Below, piece by piece: positions 1-8,778 of a DNA stretch of 64,000 nt. The position numbers and the translations under genes are program-made. Positions within the stretch are counted from its first letter, which is position 1, and each line of letters starts with the position of its first letter. The notes below the pieces were generated by a model that had not been told where the DNA came from, ran no database searches, and worked only from the letters and a program-made list of their open reading frames with translations. Origin of the DNA: Siphonodentalium dalli (lineage: Eukaryota > Mollusca > Scaphopoda > Gadilida > Siphonodentaliidae); contig CP136066.1 of the NCBI GenBank assembly GCA_032622095.1, forward strand, positions 95,811,319 through 95,875,318, read 5' to 3'.

Positions 1-2400
1 ATGTCTGATCATGCTGATTCACGAATGTGAGTTCTGAGTGTGACCTATTAGTCCAGAAACAGTAGGAATTGTAATTTTCAACATAACACAACTCAACTGT
101 TCCTCCTTTTGTGTCGTCATATTATTTCGCAGGTATTCGAATACATCTACGTCAGTGCACAATGAGTGTTGTTTTTTTTTTACTTGTAGTAATTTAGTGG
201 TTATTTTTCAAAAAGTGAAGGCTGCTTGTTATTTAAAAACAATCGCCTGCAAGCTGCAACTTCACGATTTCTGCTGATCCTGGCTTTCATTCACTTTTTC
301 TTTAAATATCTATAACTAAACTGGAAATATGGAACGCATTGCTTACCCCAGTTGCTTAAAACTCCGCTTCGGTGAGTATGATAGTATTATCCCCATTAAC
401 TCACACTTGACTATGCCAGCTGCATAATCACTCTTCGTGCTGACAAATTATTTTCCGGACTTTTTGTGCGTACTAATCTTCAAATTACAAATTCGAATCT
501 CATTCTCTTGTTGTCAATTGAAATACATGATATGCCAGCAAATCACTCCATGTAGTTTATATAAATTTCGGTAGTTCCGAGTCGGTAACGTTTACTTTAA
601 TCTTAAAACGACAGAAAGAACTAATGATTTTGGTTTGTCGGCTTTGAACTCTGAGAATATCACATCAATCATTTAGGCGAAAATACTGATAGAAACCAGG
701 AGGGGCAGAAAAAATTCTTCCGAACACTAGGCGGGGGTGGGTGGGTGGTTCAGCAGCCCGGCGTACACAATTTGTTCTGGCCCTGTTAATTTTGTCCTAG
801 AGTCATATTTCTTCAAAATAATGGGAAAAAAGGTTTTAAGAATGCTTCTAGTATGTAATTATGTATGCACTTAACTATTGGTAGGGTGTTTGAGTTCATC
901 ATCAGTTAATAATGAGGGATGACACCAAGGGGTAATAAAAAGGTCAGCTTGCTAAATGTTTTCACCAAGGGTCTATCAATGCACATGGACATGGACAGGC
1001 TCAGATTTAAATACTTCTATTAAAATCATTTATTCAACTTGATATAAATGTAACATAACACAATAATAGATTCTTCAAATAAATGTAAAATCTTCACTGA
1101 ACTCTTTAAATAAAACAAATTGATTATTCAAAAAAACATAATAAAATAAAACAAAGGTGTTAAAACAAACTTTGACCGATTTCAACAATATCCGATACAT
1201 GGGTATTGGATCACCTCTAGATGAGAGCTGTCAAATTTGAATGATTTTTTATGAAAAATATGGCCACTGGCAGCCATCTTGGATTTTACTCATTGCATCA
1301 CTAATCCTTTAATACACTCTGCAGAGCTTATCCCTCATCTGGTCATCACCAACCGGGTGCCTATTTCCCCCCGAATTTTGTATAAAAAAGGGGCTGCCAG
1401 CGGCCATCTTGGATTTTACTCTTTGTATGACCAAATCCTTTAGCACACCTTACAGGTTACATTTGTCATCCAATCGTCACCAAACTACATATGGATATTC
1501 GAAGTGACCTCTAGATGGGTGCCTCCCTTTTTTCCCCAAAATTTGTTTAAAACAAACATGGCCACCAGCAGCCATCTTGGATTTCAAATGTAAATCTATC
1601 AGCATACCCTACAGCCCACATTTATTGGAGAATTGTTTTGAAACTGTACAGTCTTGTTGTTAAATAAAAAGTAGGAATGCTCCTATAATCATGATAAGGA
1701 ACAATCACCGGGTAAGACCAGGAAAACTGAAGCAGTTTGGAGGGGGTAGGTCCCTATCTCAGAATCGGAAAAAAATTAAAATTAGGGGGTGGTGGGTACA
1801 CAGAGGGCGGAAAATATAAAAAAGCGCCCAGTGTCCGGAAATTGTTTTCTGAGCCCCCCCCCCACCCCTGTAGAAACTTGAAGAAATACTCTAAACGTCC
1901 AGTTTTGCGCCTAGAAATATTTTAAAAATAATTCTATAGTTCCAAATGTATATAACGGTGCTACTAACACAATGCTTTAAAATACCTGCATGATAGATTC
2001 TTGCGACATAATTTCATGATAGTTACAGGTAAAGTTCGGTAGCATCGCTACAGGTAGAACTACATAGAGCTTACAAACTCACGTATAGTTAGCTGTGGTG
2101 CAAATGCATTTTATGTGCATGATTCTGTTCATATATTCAGGCACCTTACCGTTTTCTGCGACGAAATGCCTGTAAAACATTAAAACACACATACCGTGCA
2201 AACTTACGAGTGTATATGAATGTACCCTTATACACCTACTTGTCAACAATTGATCACAACGTGATGTGTCCATTGTCACCCAGAGGTTGCAAGAGATGAG
2301 CGCATAGCCTTACAATACACTTGACCATTGATTGATGGATTTGGGCCAAAACGACAAACCATCACCTCAACAATATATAATATAGAAAAGTCCAATCATT
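1..2400. other. Gene-poor 5' flank of GGY1
   Basis: I see no supportable gene here. Short ORFs, including one at 1737-1925, have no protein character. The stretch holds three degenerate repeat modules at about 1230-1640, described separately, and a poly-T run near 170. Its mirror is 38170-40568. Confidence 0.6.
1230..1640 (+). repeat. Three degenerate tandem modules with a GCCATCTT core
   Basis: CAGCCATCTTGGAT-type cores lie at about 1271, 1401 and 1569, spaced 130 and 168 bp apart. Each is followed by a similar AT-rich stretch and preceded by a TATTTTTC- or TTTGTTTAAA-type stretch. The reverse complement is the AAGATGGC motif found elsewhere in the window. The mirror copy is at about 38960-39340. 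Confidence 0.7.
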
Positions 2401-2418
2401 CAAGGGAACGGTTGTGGG

Positions 2419-2457
2419 TATAAAACGAAGCACAGCGAGGAAGTCACACATCAGTTT
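2419..2457 (+). promoter_or_regulatory. Predicted core promoter of GGY1 (TATA + Inr)
   Basis: TATAAAA lies at 2419-2425, and an initiator-like TCAGTTT at 2451-2457 puts the start at about A2453, 34 bp after the first T of the TATA box. A GTGAGT donor follows 45 bp later. The arrangement is conserved in locus 2 (38186-38146, minus strand), where the TATA context differs by two inserted bases. The promoter assignment is inference from spacing. Confidence 0.55.
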
Positions 2458-2497
2458 GCTTATTCTTGTGAACCTACGAGGAAATCCTTCTTTGAAA
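2453..2497 (+). other. GGY1 exon 1, predicted non-coding 5' UTR exon
   Basis: The 45 bases between the predicted start and the donor AAA|GTGAGTACAG contain no ATG. The next acceptor in the model is TTTCAG at 5404-5409, immediately before the start codon of exon 2, which gives a 2.9-kb first intron. A short non-coding leader exon is common for small secreted-protein genes. Transcript data are lacking. Confidence 0.45.
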
Positions 2498-2570
2498 GTG
2501 AGTACAGTAATGCAGTGCACAATTAAGCCTTTGCGAGGGAAAACATAAATTAACCTTGTACATGTAACGA

Positions 2571-3308
2571 TGCATGGGTATGAGATTTCAACCGGTGAAG
2601 TGTAATATTATGCACCTCACTCGTAAAACGAAACATTTTATGTTCCGACCATATAACTTATGTGGTGTTGAACTTGAAGTAGTGGACTCTATGAAATATC
2701 TTGGTGTTCAGATATCATCCGATCTAAGCTGCAACAAACATATAAATACGAGGCAAAGGCAAATCGCGATCTCGGACTTCTCAAAAGAAATCTTCATGGC
2801 TGTCACAAAGACATAAGAGAGAAAGCCTACTTCGGACTAGTTCTTCCGATAATTGAATATGCCTCCTCTGCGTGAGATCCTTATTACGACAACCTTATTC
2901 ACGAACTTGATCAAATTCGGCATATATTCTGTTCTGGAAACTATACATATGAACCTGGTCCAATAACCGCAATTCTAAATCATTTGGATTGGAAACGTCT
3001 CACCCAAAAGAAGAATAGAAAACAAGAATATTCTCTTCCGAAAAGGTCTCATTAAAGTATCATCTCTTCCTTTGGACAACCTAAAAAAAAACCCACCCGC
3101 TTAAAGTCGTCACGCCAAACTCGATTGTCGAGACATCCATTTTGGCTACTCTGACGTCTACAAATTCAGTTTCGTTCCGGATGTTGTGAGATTGTGGAAT
3201 AAACTTGAAAGTAAGACAGCACTATACGCATTTAATCCAGGATCCGCTGATACCTTCGCCAAGGATACCAGAAACCCAAACAATGGTAAACTAAATTGTA
3301 ATAACTAA
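2571..3308 (+). pseudogene. Relic of a non-LTR retrotransposon reverse transcriptase (3' part)
   Basis: The first 80 codons (2574-2816) read as the C-terminal part of a LINE-type reverse transcriptase: a MGMRFQPVKC start, then MKYLGVQISSDL followed by NKHIN, the hallmark YLGV region after the catalytic core. Homology continues in other frames with the EKAY..L..P.IEYASS, ILNHLDW and PDVVRLWNKLES stretches, so there are at least two frame changes and an in-frame stop after EYASSA. The catalytic YADD region and the endonuclease are missing. It lies inside GGY1 intron 1 and has a mirror at about 37312-38032. The family is recognised by motif; the clade is not assigned. Confidence 0.8.
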
Positions 3309-5409
3309 TTAACGTAAGCTTGACGCATGTGGGGTGCGATGATGTTTTTCAACGTAGCACTTTAACTAATCAAGGATTCAAGATATGAGGTCTTGGCCTA
3401 TATAATTACAATTAGTGGATGATATAGTCGAATCATTGTTATTTGATTCACTTTATGTTAGGTTTGTGGTGGTTTCTTTTAAAAGGTAGGTGAATTGCAT
3501 ATTTCTACAAATAATCTACTCTAATGAAATTTCATATGAATACATCAACGCCTTCACTGGTTAAACTGGAATTCGAGCTTCCAAATTCGGTGTGCGTAAT
3601 TTGGAAAGAGGTGTAAGATATGTTGACACATACACGAAATATTGATATGCGGGCTTCATATGCTAGGAAAAATAATTTTCATGGTCGCAGCCATTTTCGA
3701 TCTGTTATAAATTTTTCGCACAGAAGTGAACAAACGCTCTTTATTTATACCATATCATGCAAGAATAGACCAACACGGAACGCTCTTTTCTGAGTCATCA
3801 TGCGTTGCGAATGGTTGATTTTTGTTTGTTTGGGACACAAACACCGTGTACAAAGTTGCAAATGATTTCTCTATCGATACTCATTGCATTTAATAAATAT
3901 ATGACTGATGGTGTCTGTTGTAAATTTGGATTAATATTCATAAAAAATAACTACTTTGAGCAAGATTATTTTCCATTTCTATTTGATAACCCGACTGGAT
4001 TGTTTCACATCATTTTAATTGTTGAATCATTTGATGTGATATTGGCTGTAATTTCTAATGATACCGAACATGTGGCCATATCGTATGCAAATTTAATGAT
4101 GCGGATGTTAAAAGTAGACCATTTGAATGAATCGATTAATAATCAAATGTCTCAATGCTTGCTGTCGTGACGTCATGAATTTATCAAATCTAGAGACAAT
4201 TGAATGTTGGTAAAATTGAGTGATCATCGGCCAAACGGAAGAACACCAGGTTTGCCTTTTTGTGTTAAAGTATTATGTTATCTACGTTGAATAGTAAATT
4301 GTGTGGTGTCATATAAAATGTAAAATTGTCGGGTGGGTACCATTAGAAAAGTCGAAATAATTTTATTTTGCGTCGTGTTAGAGGTCAGAAACAACCGGAT
4401 TCTCAAATGGGAATAGTTCAGCCTCAAGATAATGTTTTTGGCCCCATAAATTCGGTGAGGGGGGCACATCGCCTCCTGTGGTGCGTAGACTATATCACGA
4501 GACATGCGAATCATGTACTATATATAATATATATAGTAAGCTCGTTAATGTATTAACAGTTGAAGATGAGCTCTGATAAGTTAGGCAACTTGTGCTCCCA
4601 TCCACTTTGTTCAGATATTGACATGGGGATTTATCAACCCCAGGAAGTTAAATACTAATGATTCACCGAGGCCGCAGGCGTGGTGAATGTTAACTTCCAA
4701 GGGTTGATAAATCCTCATGTCAACCTCGATATAATCCAATAGTGTTTTATTGTATGATCCACAATGTTATCAAGCCCAGTATGCCCGCGAAATACCTTAA
4801 TGACCCGTGATTGGATATATGAGCATGGATCCATCAAAATGTAAAACAATGTGATTTACTTGTCAATGGAAAATACACAGGGATTTACGATTCCTATTAA
4901 CAACTCATGACGTTGCGTGAGGTTGTTATTAACCCATCATTAATATTTATAGGAAAACCCGTTAGATATCGTGATTTTTCAACTCATTTTCCGTATGATT
5001 TAATATGGGACTTTAGAAGAACATTTATGATCATATAACAATGTGTATTGTGAGTCACAATAAATATTTTCAACAATGGTATGCATTTATTCAAATAATC
5101 GCGAGTTTCAGCTCGAGGGTCTTTCGGTGCCTAGAGCCTGTCCCCGCCCCAACAACATTATTCACGTATTGTTATCGTTTATCGTTATACATCTCCCCAG
5201 GCGGTGCAAGTAGAACGAGTGGCATGGGGATTGAGGTGTCTCGCCAACATTTTCGACAGCTGGAAATGTCATGGCAATTTTAAGCTATAGTCAGGATACA
5301 CAAACATTAAATATGATCTCCGGTATTATGTATGTATACCTTCATCAAGTTCATGGATTTTTTCTGGGATGACATAAAGTATATCTAACCAAAATATTAC
5401 TGGTTTCAG
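3309..5409 (+). other. Remainder of GGY1 intron 1
   Basis: No gene is supported. Position 3405 (a TA) is the empty site corresponding to the foldback insertion in the other arm. The stretch contains the hairpin repeat 4618-4723 and a second dyad at about 4890-4930 (ATTAACAAC...GTTGTTATTAA). The ORFs at 3805-4170 and 5041-5283 look like chance reading frames. The latter carries a 33-bp in-frame deletion in locus 3. Confidence 0.6.
4618..4723. repeat. Palindromic hairpin repeat (TTGACATGRGGATTTATCAA ends)
   Basis: The two halves TTGACATGGGGATTTATCAA and its near reverse complement flank inner arms AAGTTAA...TTAACTT and TTCACC...GGTGAA. Other copies are at 29800-29905 and 63077-63182. A related hairpin (9384-9432) shares the AATATTCACC and GGCCTC core and the adjoining GACATGAGGAT. 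It looks like a MITE terminal hairpin; the superfamily is not assigned. Confidence 0.75.
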
Positions 5410-5411
5410 AC

Positions 5412-5835
5412 ATGAAATCTTCAGTTGCCCTCGCGATATTGTGCGTGATAGGTGTTGCCATTACACAATCGAACGCACGTTCCCACCGTCGTGGGAATTA
5501 CTTCCAAGGAGGTTATCCAGGAGGACCCCAAGGAGGATATACAGGAGGACTCCAAGGAGGATATCCAGGAGGACTCCAAGGAGGATATACAGGAGGATTC
5601 CAAGGAGGATATACAGGAGGATTACACGGAGGATATCAACGAGGACTCCAAGGAGGATATCCAGGAGGATTCCAAGGAGGATATCGAGGAAGATTCCAAG
5701 GAGGATATCCAGGAAGGTTCCAAGGAGGATATCCAGGAAGATTCCGAGGCAGTTTCATGGGAGGGTACAACCAGATAAACCAGAATGTCTTCCGTCCAAC
5801 CGGTCTCGGTCGCGGTCGAAGACCTTTTGGAAGAT
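5412..5835 (+). CDS. GGY1 exon 2: secreted Gly/Tyr-rich octapeptide-repeat protein (N-terminal part)
   Basis: An acceptor (GGTTTCAG) lies two bases before the ATG. Residues 1-22 form a signal peptide (MKSSVALAILCVIGVAITQS then NA), followed by a basic RSHRRGNYFQ stretch. Ten octapeptides of the type GGYPGGFQ follow: early copies have GG at positions 5-6, while late copies have GR, giving a rise in positive charge. A tail of about 30 residues contains NQINQNVFRPTGLGRGRRPF. The reading frame runs on for 19 codons past 5835, but AGAT|GTGAGT at the end is a strong donor, leaving phase 1 (141 codons plus one base). The protein family is not recognised by name. Secretion is well supported; a structural or matrix role is inferred from composition only. 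GGY2 has 9 units and GGY3 has 11. Confidence 0.8.
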
Positions 5836-6270
5836 GTGAGTATACAGTCATATACCTGGAAAACTTAGTAATATATAGGAAACCCCTTAATTAGTGACCG
5901 CGATAATACTGAAATGTCCATGGCCGTTCATAACTATACATTGCACTGTCAGAACGATTCTCGTGAACCCAGTGGACTTGGATCAGTCTTACTACAAAAC
6001 TTATTACTTATTACAAAACCTAATACTAAAGAAATTACATACATGTATGGGAGTTACCCAATATATAATTTTCTTTGTTGCACTAGCTGAATTTTTTGTT
6101 GTTGCCGCATTATACTTTGTTTAGTGAGGCATCGCCAGACCTGGCCACAACTCCCACCACACATCAGAGCATCAACCCAGTACTTATCACGCACCCTCAG
6201 TAATCAGTAATCAAGATCCCATTGAATCATTTACATGTATATATATAAGATGGACTAAATGACATCGCAG
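5836..6270 (+). other. GGY1 intron 2
   Basis: It runs from donor GTGAGTATAC to acceptor ACATCGCAG, with a possible branch site GACTAAAT about 15 bases upstream of the AG. A competing acceptor TTCTTTGTTGCACTAG ends at 6086, with a better pyrimidine tract. It would give an in-frame 11-codon hydrophobic end stopping at 6124. Confidence 0.5.
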
Positions 6271-6395
6271 ATTATTGCTCCGGATTCAACGCCCCACCGT
6301 TGTCCAACCCGCTCCAATTGTATACACATTATAAATACACCAACTATATATTCGCGGTGCCTCTCGGTGTTTATCTGGGACCGGGACAAATCTAA
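6271..6395 (+). CDS. GGY1 terminal exon 3a
   Basis: Joining the T left by exon 2 to AT gives Tyr. The frame then runs 40 codons to TAA at 6393-6395: YYCSGFNAPPLSNP, then a Tyr-rich stretch (YTHYKYTNYIF) and PLGVYLGPGQI. The predicted protein is 182 residues. Support: the phase fits, the same acceptor, frame and stop occur in loci 2 and 3, and AATAAA lies at 6700-6705. Weaknesses: the pyrimidine tract is poor and an alternative acceptor exists at 6086. This exon has a tandem duplicate at 6719-6849. Confidence 0.5.
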
Positions 6396-6699
6396 GTGTC
6401 GGCACTTGTGTACCAATCCCAATTGTTGTATGTATATATACATGTATATATGGCGATATAACATGTTTAAACTAAATTCATATACATGTTATTTTGAGGT
6501 CAGGCGTATACTGAATTCAACTATTATAGGTCAAATGAATATCGATGTTTTGTGAATTCGATACAAGAGGCATAACACAACATGTTATTTAAAAACAAAA
6601 TATTAAAAACAGTGTAAAATTAAATCGGTACCATGTTTGTTTATGTGACGACATATCATGTATCGATCCATACGGAAATTAATCATGATGGCACATGAT

Positions 6700-6705
6700 A
6701 ATAAA
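6700..6705 (+). terminator. Poly(A) signal AATAAA for exon 3a
   Basis: It lies 305 bp after the 3a stop and 13 bp before the AG of exon 3b, so cleavage here would fall on or just inside exon 3b. Equivalent signals are at 27848-27843 and 61112-61107 on the minus strand. Confidence 0.45.
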
Positions 6706-6718
6706 GCCACCATCGCAG

Positions 6719-6849
6719 ATTATTGCTCCGGATTCAACGCCCCACCGTTGTCCAACCCGTTCCAAGTGTATGCACATTATAAATACACCAACTATATATT
6801 CGCCTTGTCGATTAGGTCGGTGCCTCTCGGTGTTTATCTGGGACCGTGA
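6719..6849 (+). CDS. GGY1 terminal exon 3b (tandem duplicate of 3a)
   Basis: The ATCGCAG acceptor is retained and 42 codons run to TGA at 6847-6849. Against 3a it has three amino-acid-changing substitutions (L to F, L to V, T to A), a 15-bp in-frame insertion encoding LSIRS-type residues, and a G-to-T change that creates an earlier stop. Loci 2 and 3 end with GPGQI instead. The predicted isoform is 184 residues. The acceptor lacks a pyrimidine tract, so use of this exon is uncertain. Confidence 0.4.
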
Positions 6850-7164
6850 CAAATCTAAGTGTCGGCACTTGTGTACCAATCCCAATTTGTTGTATGTATA
6901 TATACATGTATATATGGCGATAAAACACGTTTAAACTAAATTCATATACATGTTATTTTGAGGTCAGGCGTATACTGAATTCAATTATTATAGGTCAAAT
7001 GAATATCGATGTTTTGTGAATTCGATACAAGAGGCATAACACAACATGTTATTTAAAAACAAAATATTAAAAACAGTGTAAAATTAAATCGGTACCATGT
7101 TTGTTTATGTGACGACATATCATGTATAGATCCATACGGAAAATTAGTCATGATGGCACATGAT

Positions 7165-7170
7165 AATAAA
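7165..7170 (+). terminator. Poly(A) signal AATAAA for exon 3b
   Basis: It is followed within 40 bp by a T/G-rich stretch (GGTCTCAATTTTGTT), as expected downstream of a cleavage site. A further copy of the same tail has AATAAA at 8886-8891. Confidence 0.5.
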
Positions 7171-7207
7171 GCCACCAACATTCAACTGGTCTCAATTTTG
7201 TTATTAA

Positions 7208-8774
7208 CCCTTTCAGTGCCAAGTCCGATTTTTGTATCAACCTATATTTCCTTGATCATTTTTCAAATTTATTGATTATAATAATGTGATACATTGATGG
7301 AAAGAGCTCTTAGGGTGGATAAACACATGCATGTAATCTCTGTAAATGTCGTGTATTTGTCATTTTACATGGAACATAAAGACCATGTAATATGTGTCCG
7401 CTGACAACCCAATCCTTGCGCCTATGTTTGACCACAGTGAGCCAAGATCTGAACGTGCAGAGAGCCGTTGACTGAACGAAGTCGTCAGGCCGCTTAAAAT
7501 AATTTTTCGCGCGATAACCCAAATGTTGGACTTTCTGTTTAAATCATTGTCAACCTTCTCTTGATGTTTATACCAGCGATGGCCCCAGGATTTCCCCAAC
7601 ACAGAGACTATGATCCGCAACATGGGGGGGGGGGGCTATATTATCCCGGAAGCTACGGACTGACCATGTCATATTTCCTCGACGGGTGGGTGGGACATGT
7701 AGCACCCTGATTCATGACCCCCATCCATGAAGCCACGAAGCCACTCCTGACTTATAAATATTGTAGTTGACAGTCATTTCTGTCACTTTCCTTTCTTGTG
7801 TTATATATGTATACGCAAAGTTTGCAACTATGGAGTATTTCAGTTAAACATATTGTACATTTATGCCCAGATTATCCCGGCTGATACATTCAACTAAATC
7901 CCTTAGTTATTCGAAGCTTTCGAGAACCAGCCCCCTCCCCAATCATGGATTATGGTCCAACATGTTATAATTCAAGCGTGTACAAGCTAAAATTGTGACA
8001 GTTAGGAACTTGTTCAACCTTTGGTTTGAGAAACATATACTGTTATGTAAATTATGGGTGAAAAATGTGGGGGGTGTCACTCTTTTTACTTTCAACGCTG
8101 TACCTGCATTAATTTTTTGACGCTGTAATTGATATTTGCGTGGAAATCCCAATTGAATGTTATCACATGAGCTCCCTGAAACTATCCGAGGAATCTCAAC
8201 GAACCGGTATTGGCAGTCTTAATTTTCCAATGCCTGTTATTCAAGACATGAGAGCACCGTATCGGATTGTTAAAGGGACATTAAACACTCGTGTATCACA
8301 ATCGCCCTAAAAGAGCTTCAAATTCTGCACATTTTATTTTTATTTTGGATGACGCTGAAATGACGAGAAACAAATCAAGTATAAAATCGACGGACTCAAA
8401 TCCACTTTTCGAAATGAATTAAAACTCGTGAAAAACAGCAACAGATATCAGACAGGATTTATTCATTTCGGCATCCATGAAAGAAGTTATGACTGGCCTG
8501 AAATTTCTTGATAGCAGTTAGTTTGATAATGGCTTATAACTGCTCACTTGTCTCACCTATTGAAATTGTCCGATCGCGCTCAGGCGACTAATGCTATCAA
8601 TGATTGGTGTGACCATGTAAAATACATGGATTTTACATACAGAAATTACATGCATGTGTGTATCCACCCTTAGAGCTCTTTCCATCAATGTATCACATTA
8701 TTATAATCAATAAATTTGAAAAATGATCAAGGAATTATGGGTTGATACAAAAATCGGACTTGACACTGAAAGGG
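7208..8774. mobile_element. piggyBac-like palindromic MITE carrying a nested element
   Basis: The target duplication TTAA is at 7204-7207 and 8775-8778. The termini CCCTTTCAGTG and CACTGAAAGGG extend into inverted repeats of about 103 bp. TTAA targets with CCC termini are the signature of the piggyBac superfamily. Without the 1357-bp insert at 7313-8669 it would be a 207-bp near-perfect palindrome. There is no transposase. Copies are at 25771-27341 and 59037-60604. Confidence 0.85.
7313..8669. mobile_element. Harbinger-like non-autonomous element nested in the MITE
   Basis: The termini GGGTGGATAAACACATGCAT and its inverted partner are flanked by a TTA duplication (7310-7312 and 8670-8672). 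A 3-bp TTA target with GGG ends fits PIF/Harbinger. It contains only short ORFs (for example 7360-7623 on the minus strand) without a recognisable transposase. It sits exactly at the dyad centre of the host MITE, between AGAGCTC and GAGCTCT. Copies are at 25876-27236 and 59142-60503, with an independent diverged copy at 52576-53942. Confidence 0.8.
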
Positions 8775-8778
8775 TTAA

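Larger units (their letters stand above)
6261..7200 (+). repeat. Tandem duplication of the GGY1 terminal exon and 3' UTR
   Basis: 6261-6708 and 6711-7175 are near-identical units of about 450 bp, each holding exon 3, a TA-rich stretch (TATATACATGTATATA) and the AATAAA tail. A third, partial copy of the tail (GGTACCATGTTTGTTTATG to AATAAAGCCACC) lies at 8777-8905, beyond the nested MITE. The same arrangement exists in loci 2 and 3, so the duplication predates the locus copies. Confidence 0.85.

Noticed and set aside
3805-4170. 121-codon ORF in GGY1 intron 1 (mirror at 30346-30711)
   Set aside because: It begins at TTG in AT-rich DNA, lies inside the predicted intron and has no recognisable domain.
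5452-5778. Acidic (EDSKEDIQ) and basic (RRTPRRI) proteins in other frames of the GGY exon
   Set aside because: Only the Gly/Tyr frame starts with a signal peptide behind an acceptor and ends at a phase-compatible donor. The others are shadows.
7360-7623. 87-codon ORF inside the Harbinger-like element as a transposase fragment
   Set aside because: No DDE-type or Myb-like motif is visible, and the solo copy at 52576 does not keep the frame.
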